Positions 29,015-38,494 are shown, numbered from the stretch's first letter. The stretch is DNA of 55,482 nt from an uncultured Ligilactobacillus sp. (GCA_934215475.1 CAKPZY010000008.1:1-55482), one strand, 5' to 3'. Numbers and translations are program-made. The notes: a model not told the origin generated them from the sequence alone.

Positions 29015-29641
29015 TTGAAATTTAAAACTAATACTTTAAGCCTGCTTTTAGAGTACCTATTCCTGGTGGTTGTCCAACAGGTCCTTTTTCGGACGATCAC
29101 CGACAATGACCTCTTGTATCCTATAGAGACAGTTGTCAGCATTATCGGTACCCTGGTACTAATCTGGACAGCACATCAATTTCCTTATAGTAACAAATTA
29201 GAAAAAAGAAAATCCAAATACTGGTGGAAGATCAGCTGGGGCCTCGGAGGTGTGGTGCTTGTCTTAGCGGTTCAAAGACTATTGTTACTGATTGAAACAA
29301 ATATACTCCACCAGCCTGCCATTTCAGAAAATACAGGACAATTATTTGCAGTTGTCGCCAAGTATTCCTACTACGTAATAGTGATCGTCTTAACACAACC
29401 GATCATTGAGGAATTGATCTATCGCAAGCTTTTATTTGGAAATTTCACCTACTGGTTTCGGCCATGGCAAACGGCGTTGCTGTCCAGCCTTCTTTTTGCT
29501 CTGGGACATGGAGATGGGCATTTTCTCACCTACACAGGTATTGGATTAGTCCTGTGTTTAGTTTACGAAAAGACTGGCAAGATCCAGGAATCCATGCTGA
29601 CTCACGTGTTAATGAACGCAATCATTTTAATCATCCACTAA
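29015..29641 (+). CDS. CPBP family intramembrane metalloprotease (CAAX protease-like, YdiL-like)
   Basis: About 208 aa with some six hydrophobic segments. The family motifs are visible: EELIYRKLLFG (EExxxR), LFALGHGDGH (FxxxH) and HVLMN near the C-terminus. Substrate unknown; relatives process prenylated proteins or bacteriocin-related peptides or act in immunity. The start is uncertain: the TTG at 29015 lies 12 nt after AGGAG; a CTG at 29009 is also possible; the ATG at 28994 sits within the ribosome binding site. The neighbourhood (next to groESL and rex) equals that of Bacillus ydiL, so a housekeeping role is likelier than bacteriocin immunity. Confidence 0.82.
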   Translation: MKFKTNTLSLLLEYLFLVVVQQVLFRTITDNDLLYPIETVVSIIGTLVLIWTAHQFPYSNKLEKRKSKYWWKISWGLGGVVLVLAVQRLLLLIETNILHQPAISENTGQLFAVVAKYSYYVIVIVLTQPIIEELIYRKLLFGNFTYWFRPWQTALLSSLLFALGHGDGHFLTYTGIGLVLCLVYEKTGKIQESMLTHVLMNAIILIIH

Positions 29642-29678
29642 AAAACGCGCAGCTATATTAGCTTAATATAGCTGCGCG
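29641..29678. terminator. Bidirectional terminator between CPBP gene and rex
   Basis: Perfect 15-bp stem CGCGCAGCTATATTA / TAATATAGCTGCGCG (29646-29660 with 29664-29678) and a 3-nt loop. The minus strand continues with TTTTTTAG, the plus strand with ATCATATTATTC. It serves both convergent genes. Confidence 0.88.
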
Positions 29679-29719
29679 ATCATATTATTCATCAACGTAA
29701 ATAAAAGCCAAGTTTCGCT

Positions 29720-30352
29720 TTAATGATCAACATGATTCAAGAAATAAATCAAAGTTTGTAATTCATTAGTCAAATCAACATTCTGGATCCGAACGCCCTC
29801 TTTGACAGTTATTCGCAGTGGAGTGAAATTCAAAATGCCCTTAACTCCGACAGCCTCAAGTTCATCGGTCACCCGTTGAGCAACCGGTGAAGGTACAGTT
29901 AAAATAACCACCTGGATCTGCTGCTCGACTAATTGTTCTTTCATTTCACTCATCGGATAAATTGGTACGCCGCTCTCAATGGTACCTGTGATTCGATCGT
30001 CGATGTCAAAAGCAGCACTGATCCGCACATTATTGCTACCATGAAAATTATAATTCAATAAAGCATGTCCCAGATTCCCAACACCTACTAACGCGACATT
30101 AGTTAATTTATCCTGGTTCAATGTCTTCTTAAAGAAATCAAGCAAATTTTTAACATCATACCCGTAACCACGTTTTCCTAATGCCCCAAAATAAGAAAAA
30201 TCACGCCTGATCGTGGCTGAGTCAACTTTGACTGCGTCTGCAAGTTCAGTTGAAGAGATCCTTTTTTTACCAGAATTATACAAGATACCAAGATAACGAT
30301 AATAAATCGGCAATCTTTTGGCCGTTGCTTGTGGTATTTTTGAATTTACCAT
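29720..30352 (-). CDS. rex: Redox-sensing transcriptional repressor Rex
   Basis: 210 aa. N-terminal winged helix (about 10-80; [23 protein letters not shown]) and C-terminal Rossmann domain with [10 protein letters not shown] binding NADH/NAD+. When NADH rises Rex leaves DNA and fermentation genes are expressed. ATG 30352 ([10 protein letters not shown]) with AAAGGGG 7 nt upstream; a TTG at 30358 overlaps this region and is less likely. Divergent from the ABC-F gene. Confidence 0.95.
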   Translation of the reverse strand: MVNSKIPQATAKRLPIYYRYLGILYNSGKKRISSTELADAVKVDSATIRRDFSYFGALGKRGYGYDVKNLLDFFKKTLNQDKLTNVALVGVGNLGHALLNYNFHGSNNVRISAAFDIDDRITGTIESGVPIYPMSEMKEQLVEQQIQVVILTVPSPVAQRVTDELEAVGVKGILNFTPLRITVKEGVRIQNVDLTNELQTLIYFLNHVDH

Positions 30353-30387
30353 TTCCAAGCCCCTTTCACAATATATTCACTCAAACA

Positions 30388-30438
30388 ATTTTACCATAAT
30401 GTATTTCACAATCAAGAGAAAAGTGCATTAATTCACAA
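30388..30438 (-). promoter_or_regulatory. rex promoter and possible Rex box
   Basis: Minus strand: TTGATT (30410-30415), 16-bp spacer, TAAAAT (30388-30393). Upstream at 30421-30438 the sequence TTGTGAATTAATGCACTT matches the Rex consensus TTGTGAAWWWWTTCACAA at 15 of 18 positions. Autoregulation is possible but not shown. Confidence 0.4.
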
Positions 30439-30526
30439 CTTTATCAAAATATTTTAAATTTAGGACGATGTTCTTCATTATATGCTAGAATAATTTGGTA
30501 GATAAAAAATCAGGTAGGTGAAATTT

Positions 30527-32485
30527 ATGCTTTTATTACAAGTCCAGCAGGTTGCACGCATCTTCGCCGGTGAACCTCTTTTTCAAAGGGTCAATCTTAA
30601 TATTCAAGATGATTCGCGCATTGCACTTGTGGGACCTAACGGAGCAGGCAAATCAACGCTGATCAAGATGATCATTGGAGAAAGCGAACCTGATGAGGGT
30701 CAGATCGTGGCACGCAAAGGGATCACGATCGGTTATTTAGCCCAGGATACAGGCTTAGAATCGGAAGATACTATTTACAATGAAATGTTGAAGGTTTTTT
30801 CACCATTGATCGCGATGGAAAAACAAATTCACAATGTTGAGCAAAAAATTGCTGCAGCGCATGATCACACCAGTGCACAATATGAAAATTTATTAAAGCA
30901 ATATGATCAATTAATGCATGATTTTGCGGCTCAAAATGGTTATGGATATGAAGCCGAGGTCCGTTCTGTTTTGCATGGCTTTCATTTTTATGAAGATGCG
31001 TATGGAAAAAAAATTTCCTCGCTTTCTGGAGGACAAAAGACCCGCTTGGCCCTGGCTCGGTTACTGCTCGAAAAAAGGGACTTATTGATCTTAGACGAAC
31101 CTACTAATCATTTGGATATTGAAACCTTGCAGTGGTTAGAAGGATACCTTCAGGGATACCCAGGAGCCTTGTTACTTGTTTCTCATGACCGTTACTTTTT
31201 GGATAAAATAGTAACTCACGTCTGCGACATTTCTCACAAGCGCGCTACGAATTACACAGGAAATTATACTTCGTTTGTGAAGCAAAAAAAGGAGCAGCAA
31301 AAACAAGCCTGGAAAAATTATGAAAAACAGCAGACGCAGATCAATAAGCTGCAAGACTTTGTGAATAAAAATTTAGTACGTGCGACCACTAGTAAGCGAG
31401 CACAAAGCCGGCAAAAGCAGCTTGAGAAAATTGACCGTTTAGAACGTCCAGAAGGAGATGGGCAAGGACCGCACTTCTCATTCACACCAGCACAAAAAAG
31501 CGGCTCTGTCGTGCTGACTGTTTCAGATGCTTATATTGGACATGAAAATCACTCGATCGCTGGGCCCATTAATTTTGAACTACGAAAAAATAAAGTATTA
31601 GCTGTCGTTGGCCCAAATGGGATCGGCAAGTCGACACTTTTACAGAGTATCATTGGTCAATTGCCGTTCATTAGCGGCTCGGCAAAATTTGGTGCAAATG
31701 TTAACTATGGATACTATGACCAGGAACAACAAGGCCTGCATCCAACCAAAACTGTTTTAAATGAGCTCTGGGATGAACATCCGACAACTCCAGAAAAAGA
31801 TATTCGCTCATTATTGGGTAGTTTTTTATTCAAAGGGGACGATGTTAAGAAAACTGTCCATAATTTATCCGGTGGAGAAAAGGCCCGTCTTTTGCTGACG
31901 AAACTTGCAATGCAGCAAGATAACTTGCTGATCTTAGATGAGCCTACTAACCACTTGGATATTAATAGCAAGGAAGTTTTAGAACATGCATTACAAGATT
32001 TTTCGGGAACGATATTATTCGTCTCCCACGACCGTTATTTTATTAACCAAACAGCAGATGAAATAATTGAGGTCTCCCCGCAAGGCAGCACCCTTTATTT
32101 GGGTGATTATGATTATTATGTACAGAAAAAAGAAGAACAGAGGCTGATAGTTGAGCAAAAAAACGCAGATAATGGCCAAGCGCAGGAACAGGATAGATCA
32201 ACAACATCTGGTGCTAAAATAAAGTACAGTCAAAGTAAAAATCAAGAAAAACAGCAGCGAAAATTGGAAAGACAAGTAGCAGCGCTGGAACAGAAAATTT
32301 CTCAAACAGAAAAACGCCAATCAGAGACGGAAAAAGCTATGTCACAGCCAAAAGCTTTTAATGACCCCCAAGAAATGCAAAAATTGCAAGAAAAGCTTAC
32401 AAAGATATCCCAAGAACTTTCTGAGGCAGAAGATCAATGGGAAAAAAGTTCCTTGGAATTAGAGGATTTTTCAAATCATTACTGA
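30527..32485 (+). CDS. ABC-F family ATPase (YdiF-like)
   Basis: 652 aa, two ABC modules without membrane segments: Walker A GPNGAGKST and GPNGIGKST, signatures SSLSGGQKTRLALAR and LSGGEKARLLLTK, Walker B LLILDEPTNHLDI twice. The linker between modules (about 240-300) is basic and coiled, and the C-terminal coiled coil (about 555-650) is rich in K/E/Q. ABC-F proteins act on the ribosome in translation or antibiotic protection; this synteny (rex, tsaD) fits the housekeeping YdiF type. ATG 30527, 6 nt after AGGTG; the upstream GTG (30518) lies in that site. Confidence 0.92.
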   Translation: MLLLQVQQVARIFAGEPLFQRVNLNIQDDSRIALVGPNGAGKSTLIKMIIGESEPDEGQIVARKGITIGYLAQDTGLESEDTIYNEMLKVFSPLIAMEKQIHNVEQKIAAAHDHTSAQYENLLKQYDQLMHDFAAQNGYGYEAEVRSVLHGFHFYEDAYGKKISSLSGGQKTRLALARLLLEKRDLLILDEPTNHLDIETLQWLEGYLQGYPGALLLVSHDRYFLDKIVTHVCDISHKRATNYTGNYTSFVKQKKEQQKQAWKNYEKQQTQINKLQDFVNKNLVRATTSKRAQSRQKQLEKIDRLERPEGDGQGPHFSFTPAQKSGSVVLTVSDAYIGHENHSIAGPINFELRKNKVLAVVGPNGIGKSTLLQSIIGQLPFISGSAKFGANVNYGYYDQEQQGLHPTKTVLNELWDEHPTTPEKDIRSLLGSFLFKGDDVKKTVHNLSGGEKARLLLTKLAMQQDNLLILDEPTNHLDINSKEVLEHALQDFSGTILFVSHDRYFINQTADEIIEVSPQGSTLYLGDYDYYVQKKEEQRLIVEQKNADNGQAQEQDRSTTSGAKIKYSQSKNQEKQQRKLERQVAALEQKISQTEKRQSETEKAMSQPKAFNDPQEMQKLQEKLTKISQELSEAEDQWEKSSLELEDFSNHY

Positions 32486-32524
32486 GCTGTCAATTAAAAT
32501 GAAAATAAGTTTTTACTGAATATT

Positions 32525-32572
32525 AAAACCGCTTAGCACAGACAGAACATTGCCTGTGCTAAGCGGTTTTTT
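32525..32572. terminator. Bidirectional terminator between ABC-F gene and tsaD
   Basis: Perfect 17-bp inverted repeat (32525-32541 with 32554-32570; core CCGCTTAGCACAG / CTGTGCTAAGCGG). T-tracts flank both sides, so it ends both converging transcripts. Confidence 0.9.
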
Positions 32573-32601
32573 ATTCTAATAAGTAAAATTTGTGAAAAGC
32601 T

Positions 32602-33633
32602 CTATTGTTCTAGCCAAGGGAATTCTAAGCTTGGCTCAGCATTTAAAGACATGTCAGCTCTAACACCGTGTTTATAGGCCACGTAAGCAGCAGCCCCGAT
32701 CATCGCAGCATTATCCCCACAATATTTAAGGGGGGCTTCGATCAACTGGATATCCGGGAAATGCTCAAATTCTTGTTTCAGGCGAGCACGTAAACCACTG
32801 TTAGCAGCTACACCTCCTGCCAAGATAAGCTGCTTTGCTGAATAATGATGTAAAGCCCGCACGGTTTTATCAGTTAAAACATCGATGACACTTTGCTGGA
32901 AACTTGAAGCTAGGTCAGGCTTAGAAAGGTGCTCGTTGATCTGATCAGCGTGGTGGACGGTGTTGATAAACGCACTTTTAAGGCCGCTAAAACTGAAATC
33001 ATAGTTGTTATCCTTGTCCATAGCACGTGGAAAATGAAAAGTATCGCTGCCCAAATGAGCCAAATTATCAATTTCCTTACCAGCCGGGTAGTTAATGCCC
33101 AACACACGGCCGATTTTATCAAATGCCTCTCCACACGCGTCGTCACGGGTCTCACCAATGATTTGATAGCAATTTTCTTTCGGTAAGTAGACCAATTCCG
33201 TATGACCGCCAGAAACCAAAAGCGCTAAAGATGGAAATTGTAAAGGAGCCGCATACCGCGCCGCATAAATGTGACCCGCCATATGGTTGACCGGGATCAA
33301 AGGCAAATCATGAGCAAATGCAACCGCCTTTGCGGCAGAAATACCCACCAACAAAGCGCCAACCAGGCCAGGACCATAGGTAACTGCTACGGCTGAAAGA
33401 TCTGTATAATCTAATCCAGATTCTTGAAAAACGTCGTCTAGGCAACCGATGATCTGCTCGATGTGGTGACGACTGGCTACTTCCGGGACAACGCCGCCAA
33501 ATCTTTGGTGGCTTTTGATTTGAGTAGCAGTGGATTGTGCCAGCACTTCAGCCCCATTCTTGACTAGCGCAACACTAGTCTCATCACAACTAGATTCAAA
33601 AGCTAAAATTATTGTTTCTTTTTCTTCATTCAT
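32602..33633 (-). CDS. tsaD: tRNA t6A threonylcarbamoyltransferase TsaD
   Basis: 343 aa. Transfers threonylcarbamoyl to A37 of ANN-decoding tRNAs together with TsaB and TsaE. Metal-binding HMAGH (near residue 113), the N-terminal [22 protein letters not shown] and [13 protein letters not shown] are present. Formerly called Gcp, a putative glycoprotease. Last gene of the tsaB-rimI-tsaD operon; 3 bp after rimI. Confidence 0.96.
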   Translation of the reverse strand: MNEEKETIILAFESSCDETSVALVKNGAEVLAQSTATQIKSHQRFGGVVPEVASRHHIEQIIGCLDDVFQESGLDYTDLSAVAVTYGPGLVGALLVGISAAKAVAFAHDLPLIPVNHMAGHIYAARYAAPLQFPSLALLVSGGHTELVYLPKENCYQIIGETRDDACGEAFDKIGRVLGINYPAGKEIDNLAHLGSDTFHFPRAMDKDNNYDFSFSGLKSAFINTVHHADQINEHLSKPDLASSFQQSVIDVLTDKTVRALHHYSAKQLILAGGVAANSGLRARLKQEFEHFPDIQLIEAPLKYCGDNAAMIGAAAYVAYKHGVRADMSLNAEPSLEFPWLEQ

Positions 33634-33636
33634 TCT

Positions 33637-34212
33637 TTATTTTTCCTTCATCTTACTCGTTAAATATTGATACTCGACCACTTCTGTGCGCTGGCTCGTC
33701 TTATTTTTAGCCTGGACGACCTGAAAACCCATTTTTGCATAAAAGGCTAAACACTGGCTGTAATCAGCCCGTACCTGAATAAAAACCGAGCGAATACCGA
33801 GAAATGCGGCCTTTTTCAAGAGTGCGCTTACGAGGAAATTGGCAATGCCTTCTGATTTGTACTCCGGTAAGACTGATAATTTCATGATCCGCATCCTAGT
33901 TAAGGCCGAATTTACTCGACAGCCAATAAACCCGACCAGTTTGTCTTTATGCCGTAAGCCAAAGTAAAGTGCCTTGTGTTGATCATGCATTCTGAGGGCA
34001 AAAGTATTGTAATTCCAAGCATCTTCTTCATCCGTAGCGCGTTGTTCCACCGCTACCATTTCAGGAATGGTGGAGATCACATTGCGACACAAAAAGTAAG
34101 ATTTACCCTGGATCAGAATATCTTTGTTCTCAAAATCCAAAGTCTTATTCTGAAAAATTATCTGTAACTTCCCTGACAATTTCCTTTTAATATTTTTTAA
34201 TGTAGGGACCAT
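33637..34212 (-). CDS. rimI: RimI-like GNAT N-acetyltransferase
   Basis: 191 aa. The GNAT acetyl-CoA core is seen as MKLSVLPEYKSEGIANFLVSALL, followed by RADYSQCLAFYAKMGFQVV. RimI acetylates the N-terminus of ribosomal protein S18 in some bacteria; in this cluster it is the usual partner. About 40 N-terminal residues precede the domain, longer than the roughly 150-aa enterobacterial enzyme. The ATG 34212 has AGGAG 10 nt upstream and overlaps tsaB by 26 bp. Confidence 0.8.
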   Translation of the reverse strand: MVPTLKNIKRKLSGKLQIIFQNKTLDFENKDILIQGKSYFLCRNVISTIPEMVAVEQRATDEEDAWNYNTFALRMHDQHKALYFGLRHKDKLVGFIGCRVNSALTRMRIMKLSVLPEYKSEGIANFLVSALLKKAAFLGIRSVFIQVRADYSQCLAFYAKMGFQVVQAKNKTSQRTEVVEYQYLTSKMKEK

Positions 34213-34915
34213 GATTTTCCTGCTCCTTTGGATTTTTTTCCATCCACTGGACTTCTGCTTGCGTCAACCGCAAATACTGGGGAACAAAATTACCGACATT
34301 GTCCGGCTGCTTGTCAAAGCCTAATAAACCTAAGTTAAATGCCCGCGGGTACTCTGTGTCGGGTGAACTAACTGAATAATCTGTTCCAGAAAGATAACTT
34401 TTAATTTCTTCTTTAAATTTGCCAACATCACTGCCAACAAAACAAAGGCTTTTGCCAGTGAGTTGCGTGCACAGCTTTTTTAAGCCTATGTGCTGGTCAG
34501 GTAAAACATTTTTTAAATGTCCATTCTGCCAGACATAGCCGCCAACAAAAACATTATCACGCCGGGCGTCAAAAATAGGAAGTAGCATCGTTTTTTCTGT
34601 GATATGGACTCCAGCGGCTAAAACTGCTAGACTTGAAACTCCCACTAATTCCTTATTCAGACTATACGCAATTGTCTTAGCAGTAGTCACGCCGATCCTT
34701 AATCCAGTATATGAACCAGGTCCTTGTGCTACTACTATGCGATCGACATCTGCTGGCTGCATTTCGCTTTGTTTAAAAATATTTTGAATTGCCGGCATCA
34801 AAGACGCACTGTGGTTTTTGCTGACAGTAGTAGTATTTTCTGCCAATAAAGCATGATCCTCCAATAATGCAACACTTAAAGGCCGATTTGAAGTATCAAT
34901 TGCTAGAATTTTCAT
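34187..34915 (-). CDS. tsaB: tRNA t6A biosynthesis protein TsaB
   Basis: 242 aa. N-terminal MKILAIDTSNRPLSVAL and VAQGPGSYTGLRIGVTTAK define the TsaB branch of the ASKHA fold; it has no catalytic metal site and forms the scaffold for TsaD/TsaE. First gene of the tsaB-rimI-tsaD cluster. Confidence 0.94.
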   Translation of the reverse strand: MKILAIDTSNRPLSVALLEDHALLAENTTTVSKNHSASLMPAIQNIFKQSEMQPADVDRIVVAQGPGSYTGLRIGVTTAKTIAYSLNKELVGVSSLAVLAAGVHITEKTMLLPIFDARRDNVFVGGYVWQNGHLKNVLPDQHIGLKKLCTQLTGKSLCFVGSDVGKFKEEIKSYLSGTDYSVSSPDTEYPRAFNLGLLGFDKQPDNVGNFVPQYLRLTQAEVQWMEKNPKEQENHGPYIKKY

Positions 34916-35235
34916 TATTTTTATTCATTCCTCTTTTACCTATGGTTCTTCTACCTTTAGCATTTTAACATAAACTAACGATTCGCTTTGAACAAATAAA
35001 TAATTTTCCAAAAAGTTTACGCTTGTCTGGCAGCAATAACTCATGATTTGTTTCGGGAATATTAAGATCGCCTAGCTTAAACTATACATTTTAAATCAAA
35101 ATATATGCTAAAATTAAATTCTATTACCCAACTGGTAGGAACAATGGTCTGTTCCAGATACATTTCTTGTATCCAATATGTAAGAATCTGTTGAAACATT
35201 AAGAGTAAATTTAATACCTGAACGGAGTGAAAAAA
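34916..35235 (+). promoter_or_regulatory. Structured leader and promoter region of the asparaginase gene
   Basis: Plus-strand extended -10 TGCTAAAAT (hexamer 35109-35114) without a clear -35 predicts a leader of about 115 nt. It contains two neighbouring perfect hairpins: GGAACA / TGTTCC (35138-35155) and GATACA / TGTATC (35157-35173). Competing pairs exist: CTGG (35132-35135) with CCAG (35154-35157), and CAGAT (35155-35159) with ATCTG (35186-35190). No known riboswitch class was recognised. The remaining 34916-35100 shows nothing. Confidence 0.45.
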
Positions 35236-36210
35236 GTGAAAACAATTTTAGTGTTACATACTGGCGGCACCATCGCTATGTCTGAAGGAAAAAATGGTTC
35301 CATCATCCCGGGAAAACAAAACCCGCTGAATAGTTTTGACAATCCCTATACCGGTAAGATTCGGTTAGATATCAGGAATCCCTTTAATCTACCCTCGCCA
35401 CACATCACTCCAAAGGAAATGCTGACACTGCGTACTGAAATCATGAGCGCCGAAAACGCAGGCGCCGATGGCGTTGTGATCACGCATGGCCCGGATACGT
35501 TGGAGGAAACCGCCTATTTTTTGGATCTGACTCTGCCTTCAGATATACCAGTTGTCGTAACTGGAGCGATGAGGTCTGCCGATGAAATTGGTTCTGATGG
35601 ACTGCATAATTTTCAAACAGCCATTCAGACCGCCGCCAGCGATGAGGCCCATGGAAAGGGCGTTTTAGTTGTTATGAACGACGAGATCCATACGGCACGA
35701 TATGTCACCAAGACCCACACCACTAATGTGGCCACTTTTAGAACGCCAACGTTTGGCCCAGTGGGTGCCATCACTAAAAATAGGGCCCTATTTTTTTCTG
35801 AATTGATTCGCCAAACATACATCCCTATCGAGCAGGTCAGTGATCATGTATATTTATTAAAAGCATATTCAGGAATGTCTGGAAAATTATTGGCACCCTT
35901 AGCCAATGATCAGACCAAGGGACTGGTAATCGAAGCTTTAGGTGCCGGTAATTTACCCCCAGCTGTTTTACCAGAGCTGGAAGATTTGCTTTCCCAAAAA
36001 ATACCAGTCGTACTGGTTTCACGTTGTTTTAACGGCACTGCAGAAAGTGTTTACGATTATGAGGGCGGAGGAGTTCGCTTACAAAAAATGGGTGCGATCT
36101 TTTGCCATGGGCTCAACGGACAGAAAGCTCGTATCAAGTTGTTGGTGGGACTAAGTGCACAAATGGATCACAAGCAATTGATTGAATTTATGCGTGACGC
36201 TATTTCATAA
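35236..36210 (+). CDS. L-asparaginase, type I-like
   Basis: 324 aa. Hydrolyses asparagine to aspartate and ammonia. The two threonine motifs are clear: LHTGGTIAMSE near the N-terminus and THGPDTLEETAYF near residue 85; DEIHTARYVTKTHTTN follows. No signal peptide, so cytoplasmic. The GTG 35236 (MKTILVLHTGG) lies 8 nt after GGAG; the upstream in-frame GTG 35227 overlaps that site. Monocistronic with its own leader and terminator. Confidence 0.93.
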   Translation: MKTILVLHTGGTIAMSEGKNGSIIPGKQNPLNSFDNPYTGKIRLDIRNPFNLPSPHITPKEMLTLRTEIMSAENAGADGVVITHGPDTLEETAYFLDLTLPSDIPVVVTGAMRSADEIGSDGLHNFQTAIQTAASDEAHGKGVLVVMNDEIHTARYVTKTHTTNVATFRTPTFGPVGAITKNRALFFSELIRQTYIPIEQVSDHVYLLKAYSGMSGKLLAPLANDQTKGLVIEALGAGNLPPAVLPELEDLLSQKIPVVLVSRCFNGTAESVYDYEGGGVRLQKMGAIFCHGLNGQKARIKLLVGLSAQMDHKQLIEFMRDAIS

Positions 36211-36306
36211 ACAATCCCTCTGTATTTTGGCAGGCTCCATTTATGTTCCGTACATGGCCCCTTGCTTTTCCTATGTAAGTAAAAAATATTGCTGATGTTT
36301 TAAATT

Positions 36307-36358
36307 AACATCAATTACCGAAAGCTTCGAACGAAACCTATGGTAATTGATGTTTTTT
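36307..36358 (+). terminator. Terminator of the asparaginase gene
   Basis: AACATCAATTACC / GGTAATTGATGTT stem (12-13 bp, loop of about 22 nt) followed by TTTTTT on the plus strand, about 100 bp after the stop codon. Confidence 0.85.
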
Positions 36359-36415
36359 AAAATTTTAAAACTTGTATACAAAAAATGCTGATGATGTACA
36401 TCAACACAGTGTTTA

Positions 36416-37162
36416 TTATTTTTGTTTTACGTTGGTCCACTGGCATTCTGCCAAGCAATTCTGCTCACCCTCAGTCGTGATCACGTGCCGACTTATCTGC
36501 TTTATTTCATCTAACTCAACCGCACTGGTGACCATAGCACCATAATATACTTCTTGCCGGTATTGAATGTTCATTTGAACAAGCTGATGATTTGTCACAA
36601 ATTCAGCAGGTAAGGCATCGAGCATCCAATCAAAATAATGAACATTATTGACATGCCGATTTCCATCAATGTCCATAAAGCGAACGCGATACTTTTTTTC
36701 ACCGCTCGACTTTTCTACGGGTCGCGGAGCAGCTAAACGTTCGATTTTTCTCGTGTATTCACATTCATATGGTGCAACAATTTCCTCAGGTAAGCGTACG
36801 ATCTTACGTTTAGTACGATCCATTAAAACAAAGACACTATGCATTTTTACGAGCTGGTTATCGTTTTTATCAGCAACCCAAAAGTCCCGGTAACAAAAAT
36901 AACGATTATAGCTTTTTGCCTGCGTGGTGATCTTGACCACTTCGTTCACTCGGGGCATGCGCTTAATGTCAATGATGTGCTGGGTCACGACCCATCCTAA
37001 GCCAAGGGCGCCGACTTTTTGATCCGTAACTCCCAGCTGGTTACTCTGATCTCCAGATACGAGCATCATCAAATCGATCAGGCGTCCAATACTCAAAGAA
37101 CCGGTAATATCAGTTTCATAATATACGACACGATGATCTTCACTAAACTTTTTTGCACTCAT
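36416..37162 (-). CDS. Acyl-ACP thioesterase
   Basis: 248 aa, double hot-dog fold of the FatA/oleoyl-ACP hydrolase family: first half VVYYETDITGSLSIGRLIDLM, second half RFMDIDGNRHVNNVHYFDWM with the family's Asn/His pair. Releases fatty acids from acyl carrier protein. ATG 37162 (MSAKKFSEDH) 6 nt after GGGGG; the reading frame is open further upstream, but those residues do not resemble the family. It directly follows rsmI, perhaps in the same transcript. Confidence 0.9.
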   Translation of the reverse strand: MSAKKFSEDHRVVYYETDITGSLSIGRLIDLMMLVSGDQSNQLGVTDQKVGALGLGWVVTQHIIDIKRMPRVNEVVKITTQAKSYNRYFCYRDFWVADKNDNQLVKMHSVFVLMDRTKRKIVRLPEEIVAPYECEYTRKIERLAAPRPVEKSSGEKKYRVRFMDIDGNRHVNNVHYFDWMLDALPAEFVTNHQLVQMNIQYRQEVYYGAMVTSAVELDEIKQISRHVITTEGEQNCLAECQWTNVKQK

Positions 37163-37255
37163 CTTGATCCCCCTATTCACACAGTAATTATTTTTTCTGC
37201 TCTTCGACCACACATTTTTTGCGCCGCAGCTTATTTTTTCGTTAAACAAGGACGA

Positions 37256-38134
37256 TCAATTTAAATGATGATACTCATTATATACAAACTGCTTTTTCAG
37301 CTTATTTTGTTTCGCAACCTGTTTAATTGCTTCGTTAGGTTTGAGACCCTGTGTTTCAATCAGTACTTCAACTTGTTGCTCCAATGGCAGGACCATTTGG
37401 GGCTCTTTTGCTTTGGGTTTTGTGTTCCCCTCCACGATCAAGACAAACTCTCCCTTGACCTCGGCTTTTTCTACCCATTCCAACGCATCCGAAATAGTTC
37501 CCCGCAAAAACTCCTCATATCTCTTGGTCAGTTCTCTGCACAAAACGATATGACGATCAGACCCCAAAATAGTACTCAAGCTTTTTAGCGTTTTACCTAA
37601 CCGATGTGGAGCTTCATAAAAAATTATAGTCATGGGCTGGGTAGCAAGATCACCCAGCTCATTACGCCGTTCTGTATTTTTACGTGACAAAAATCCGTAA
37701 AATAAAAAAGGCTGCGGACACAATCCAGATGCGATCAAAGCAGTTAGAGCTGCATTTGGACCAGGGATCGGCACAACTTTGATTTTCTCCCGTACACAAG
37801 CTTGTACCAGTTCATACCCTGGATCGCTGATCGAAGGCATGCCGGCATCACTGACTTGGGCAACGTTAATTCCTTGCTGAAGCTTGGCTATCAATTGCGG
37901 CAGCCTTTCCTGAGTATTATATTCATGAAAACTTATTTGCCTAGTTTTGATCTCAAAATGATTTAATAATTTTTGTGTATTACGAGTATCTTCTGCTGCA
38001 ATTAAATCCACGCTTGCCAAAGTTTCTATGGCACGGTGACTCATATCGCCCAAATTGCCAATTGGTGTAGGCACTAAAAATAGCGTCCCCGTTGAACCGA
38101 CGCCACGAAAACTGCTTATAGCTGTGATACCCAT
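37256..38134 (-). CDS. rsmI: 16S rRNA 2'-O-ribose C1402 methyltransferase RsmI
   Basis: 292 aa, tetrapyrrole-methylase fold: LFLVPTPIGNLGDMSHRAIETL, AAEDTRNTQKLL, SDAGMPSISDPGYELV and PGPNAALTALIASGL. Methylates C1402 in the decoding centre. ATG 38134 overlaps the TAA of yabA by one base (TAATG), a sign of coupled translation. Confidence 0.95.
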   Translation of the reverse strand: MGITAISSFRGVGSTGTLFLVPTPIGNLGDMSHRAIETLASVDLIAAEDTRNTQKLLNHFEIKTRQISFHEYNTQERLPQLIAKLQQGINVAQVSDAGMPSISDPGYELVQACVREKIKVVPIPGPNAALTALIASGLCPQPFLFYGFLSRKNTERRNELGDLATQPMTIIFYEAPHRLGKTLKSLSTILGSDRHIVLCRELTKRYEEFLRGTISDALEWVEKAEVKGEFVLIVEGNTKPKAKEPQMVLPLEQQVEVLIETQGLKPNEAIKQVAKQNKLKKQFVYNEYHHLN

Positions 38135-38478
38135 TAACTTCTCTCCCCGTAAATAACGTCCTGACAAAAAACACATGGTTCATCATTGATCCTGCGTGAT
38201 CCATACATATTGTCAACATTGCAGACATGAAATCCTTCTTCATACAATTTTTCCAGATTTTTACGAGATTTTGATAAGCCTGTAGAATTGTTTTTATGAT
38301 TGGACTTGCCTTCTAATTCTCGCAATCGCTCTCGCAGATGCTGATTCTCGATCTCTAGTTCCGCATTTTGTTCGATCAAAGATGTTACCGAAGCTTGTGT
38401 ATCGCTGACGATTCGGCGCAATTGATCAGCTTCTTTACCCAACTGATCAATATTGTCATATAATTCACGCTTATCCAA
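38134..38478 (-). CDS. yabA: Replication initiation control protein YabA
   Basis: 114 aa. N-terminal coiled coil (about 1-65; leucine/glutamate-rich, tetramer-forming) and a C-terminal zinc module (HVCN...CVFC). YabA binds DnaA and the DnaN clamp to limit re-initiation. Start TTG 38478 (MDKRELYDNIDQ) 6 nt after AGGTGG. Between holB and rsmI, as in Bacillus. Confidence 0.93.
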   Translation of the reverse strand: MDKRELYDNIDQLGKEADQLRRIVSDTQASVTSLIEQNAELEIENQHLRERLRELEGKSNHKNNSTGLSKSRKNLEKLYEEGFHVCNVDNMYGSRRINDEPCVFCQDVIYGERS

Positions 38479-38494
38479 AATAATCCACCTTTGC

